Made by a program: the position numbers and the translations under genes. DNA of 6,656 bases from Anaerolineae bacterium (GTDB lineage: Bacteria; Chloroflexota; Anaerolineae; J102), in the NCBI GenBank assembly GCA_026992375.1, contig JALXAF010000203.1:1-6656 (forward strand), in the 5' to 3' direction. This document shows, piece by piece, positions 5,820 through 6,656 of this stretch; positions within the stretch are counted from its first letter, which is position 1, and the number at the start of each line of letters is the position of its first letter. The notes below the pieces were generated by a model that had not been told where the DNA came from, did no database searches, and was given only the letters and a program-made list of their open reading frames with translations.

Positions 5820-6461
5820 ATGCCCACGCCCCGAGATAACGACGTCTGGCTCGAACAATTGAGCGCGTCCGGCCCCGAACGAGACGCGGCCATCCAGGAT
5901 CTGCTATCCTGGCTGCAAAAGCGTCTCTTCTTCTATCTGCGCGATCGCAGCGATCTGCGTTCGCTGCACGATGGCGAATTGCAGGCCATGAGCGCGGATT
6001 TCGCCCAGGACAGCGTGCTCATCATCCTGCAGAAGCTGGAACAATTCGAAGGGCGCAGCAAGTTCACCACCTGGGCGGCCAGGATCGCGGTGCATCAGGC
6101 TCTGGGCGAATTGCGCCGGGCCCGCTGGCGCGACGTCTCATTGCAGGTCGTCACCCAAGATGGCGCGTTCGAGCCCGACTTCATGCGCAAAGAGGAGACG
6201 TCATCTCCCGAAGACGAGGCCATCCAGCAAGAGGCGCTGGCTGTAGTCATGGATGTGATGCAAAACGAGCTCAGCGAACGACAAAGTCGGGCGCTTTACG
6301 CCAGGATGGCGCTGGGGATGCCTTCGAGCGTCCTGGCCGAAGAGCTGGGCGTCAGTCACAACACCCTCTACAAACTCATCCACGACGCGCGCAAACGCCT
6401 GAAGGCCCGGCTGCTGGCCCGGGGACTCAGCCCCGAAGACGTCCTCGCTTCTTTCAAGTAA
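5820..6461 (+). CDS. ECF-type sigma70-family RNA polymerase sigma factor
   Basis: This 213-residue protein has the two-domain plan of ECF sigma factors, which redirect RNA polymerase to a small set of promoters. Region 2 spans about 25-105, with FAQDSVLIILQKLEQFEGRS (61-80) and KFTTWAARIAVHQALGELRR (81-100) matching the core-binding and -10-recognising helices. A variable acidic linker (about 110-136) follows. Region 4 is about 137-200, with ELSERQSRALYARMALGM (150-167) and a helix-turn-helix, SSVLAEELGVSHNTLYKLIH (169-188), that would read the -35. A short tail (SPEDVLASFK) ends it. No ribosome-binding site is visible before the ATG at 5820, so translation may depend on the upstream gene or be weak. 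A probable anti-sigma gene starts 29 bases downstream. Its target promoters are unknown. Confidence 0.88.
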   Translation: MPTPRDNDVWLEQLSASGPERDAAIQDLLSWLQKRLFFYLRDRSDLRSLHDGELQAMSADFAQDSVLIILQKLEQFEGRSKFTTWAARIAVHQALGELRRARWRDVSLQVVTQDGAFEPDFMRKEETSSPEDEAIQQEALAVVMDVMQNELSERQSRALYARMALGMPSSVLAEELGVSHNTLYKLIHDARKRLKARLLARGLSPEDVLASFK

Positions 6462-6490
6462 GAAAATCCACTCCCATCGCGACTAAAGAT

Positions 6491-6656
6491 ATGAACGCCC
6501 CCCAGAACACACATCGCCCCGACGCCCACGAGCTCTGGCGAAAATTCCTGCGAATGCTCTCACTTACTCGCGAGCGAGAGCTGACATGCAACGAAGCCCA
6601 GGCCCTTCTCGATGTCTACGTCGATCTGGAACTGGCGGGCGAAAATCCCCAGCAGG
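6491..6656 (+). CDS. Probable zinc-finger-type anti-sigma factor (N-terminal part)
   Basis: The frame is open from ATG 6491 to the window edge, giving 55 complete codons, so the gene is truncated on the right. After a polar start it reads ELWRKFLRMLSL (14-25) and then LTCNEAQALLDVYVDLELAGE (31-51). A Cys-x-Glu followed by a YVD-E-L-x-GE stretch is typical of the start of zf-HC2-like anti-sigma domains, where C33 would be the first zinc ligand. The HxxxCxxC part expected next lies outside the window, so the metal site is unproven. It begins 29 bases after the sigma factor gene on the same strand, the usual place for the cognate anti-sigma factor. The ribosome-binding site is weak or absent. 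Confidence 0.6.
   Translation, partial: MNAPQNTHRPDAHELWRKFLRMLSLTRERELTCNEAQALLDVYVDLELAGENPQQ

Overview
This is a GC-rich bacterial chromosomal window. The overall flavour suggests a Chloroflexota relative (Anaerolineae/Caldilineae-like). That placement rests on family recognition only: a membrane GT-C protein with beta-rich tail domains, a DUF2905 mini-protein, and an ECF sigma factor followed by a protein starting like a zinc-finger anti-sigma factor with a CNEAQ...YVDLELAGE motif. No marker gene fixes the taxon.

Left half, minus strand, about 4.27 kb down to 7: a compact three-gene operon. It is read in the order family 2 glycosyltransferase (ArnC/DPM1-like, with two C-terminal membrane helices), then a YbhN/AglD-type membrane protein (LPG_synthase_TM family), then a large GT-C-like membrane protein with a tandemly duplicated C-terminal domain. 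Both junctions are 4-base ATGA stop/start overlaps, each preceded by a GGAGG ribosome-binding site inside the upstream gene, so translation is probably coupled. The set fits lipid-linked sugar metabolism: sugar loaded onto a polyprenyl phosphate at the inner face, movement within or across the membrane, and use by a GT-C enzyme on the outer face. That pathway is inferred.

Middle, 4217-4475: a divergent intergenic region. It carries a weak-to-moderate promoter for the operon and a near-consensus extended -10 promoter for the plus-strand gene. An imperfect palindrome with TGTTCT/AGAACA arms overlies the second promoter and is a candidate operator.

Right half, plus strand: a small soluble FtsK/SpoIIIE-type DNA motor without the membrane and DNA-reading domains of true FtsK; a 74-residue DUF2905 membrane protein whose promoter appears to start transcription exactly at its ATG (leaderless); an ECF-type sigma factor with no visible ribosome-binding site; and the beginning of a probable anti-sigma factor that runs off the right edge.

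No tRNA, rRNA, CRISPR array, insertion sequence or clear intrinsic terminator was seen. All intergenic gaps are shorter than 300 bases. I see no clear evidence of a new defence or mobile system. The points most worth checking are the promoter palindrome, the stripped-down FtsK, the duplicated tail domain and the leaderless start.
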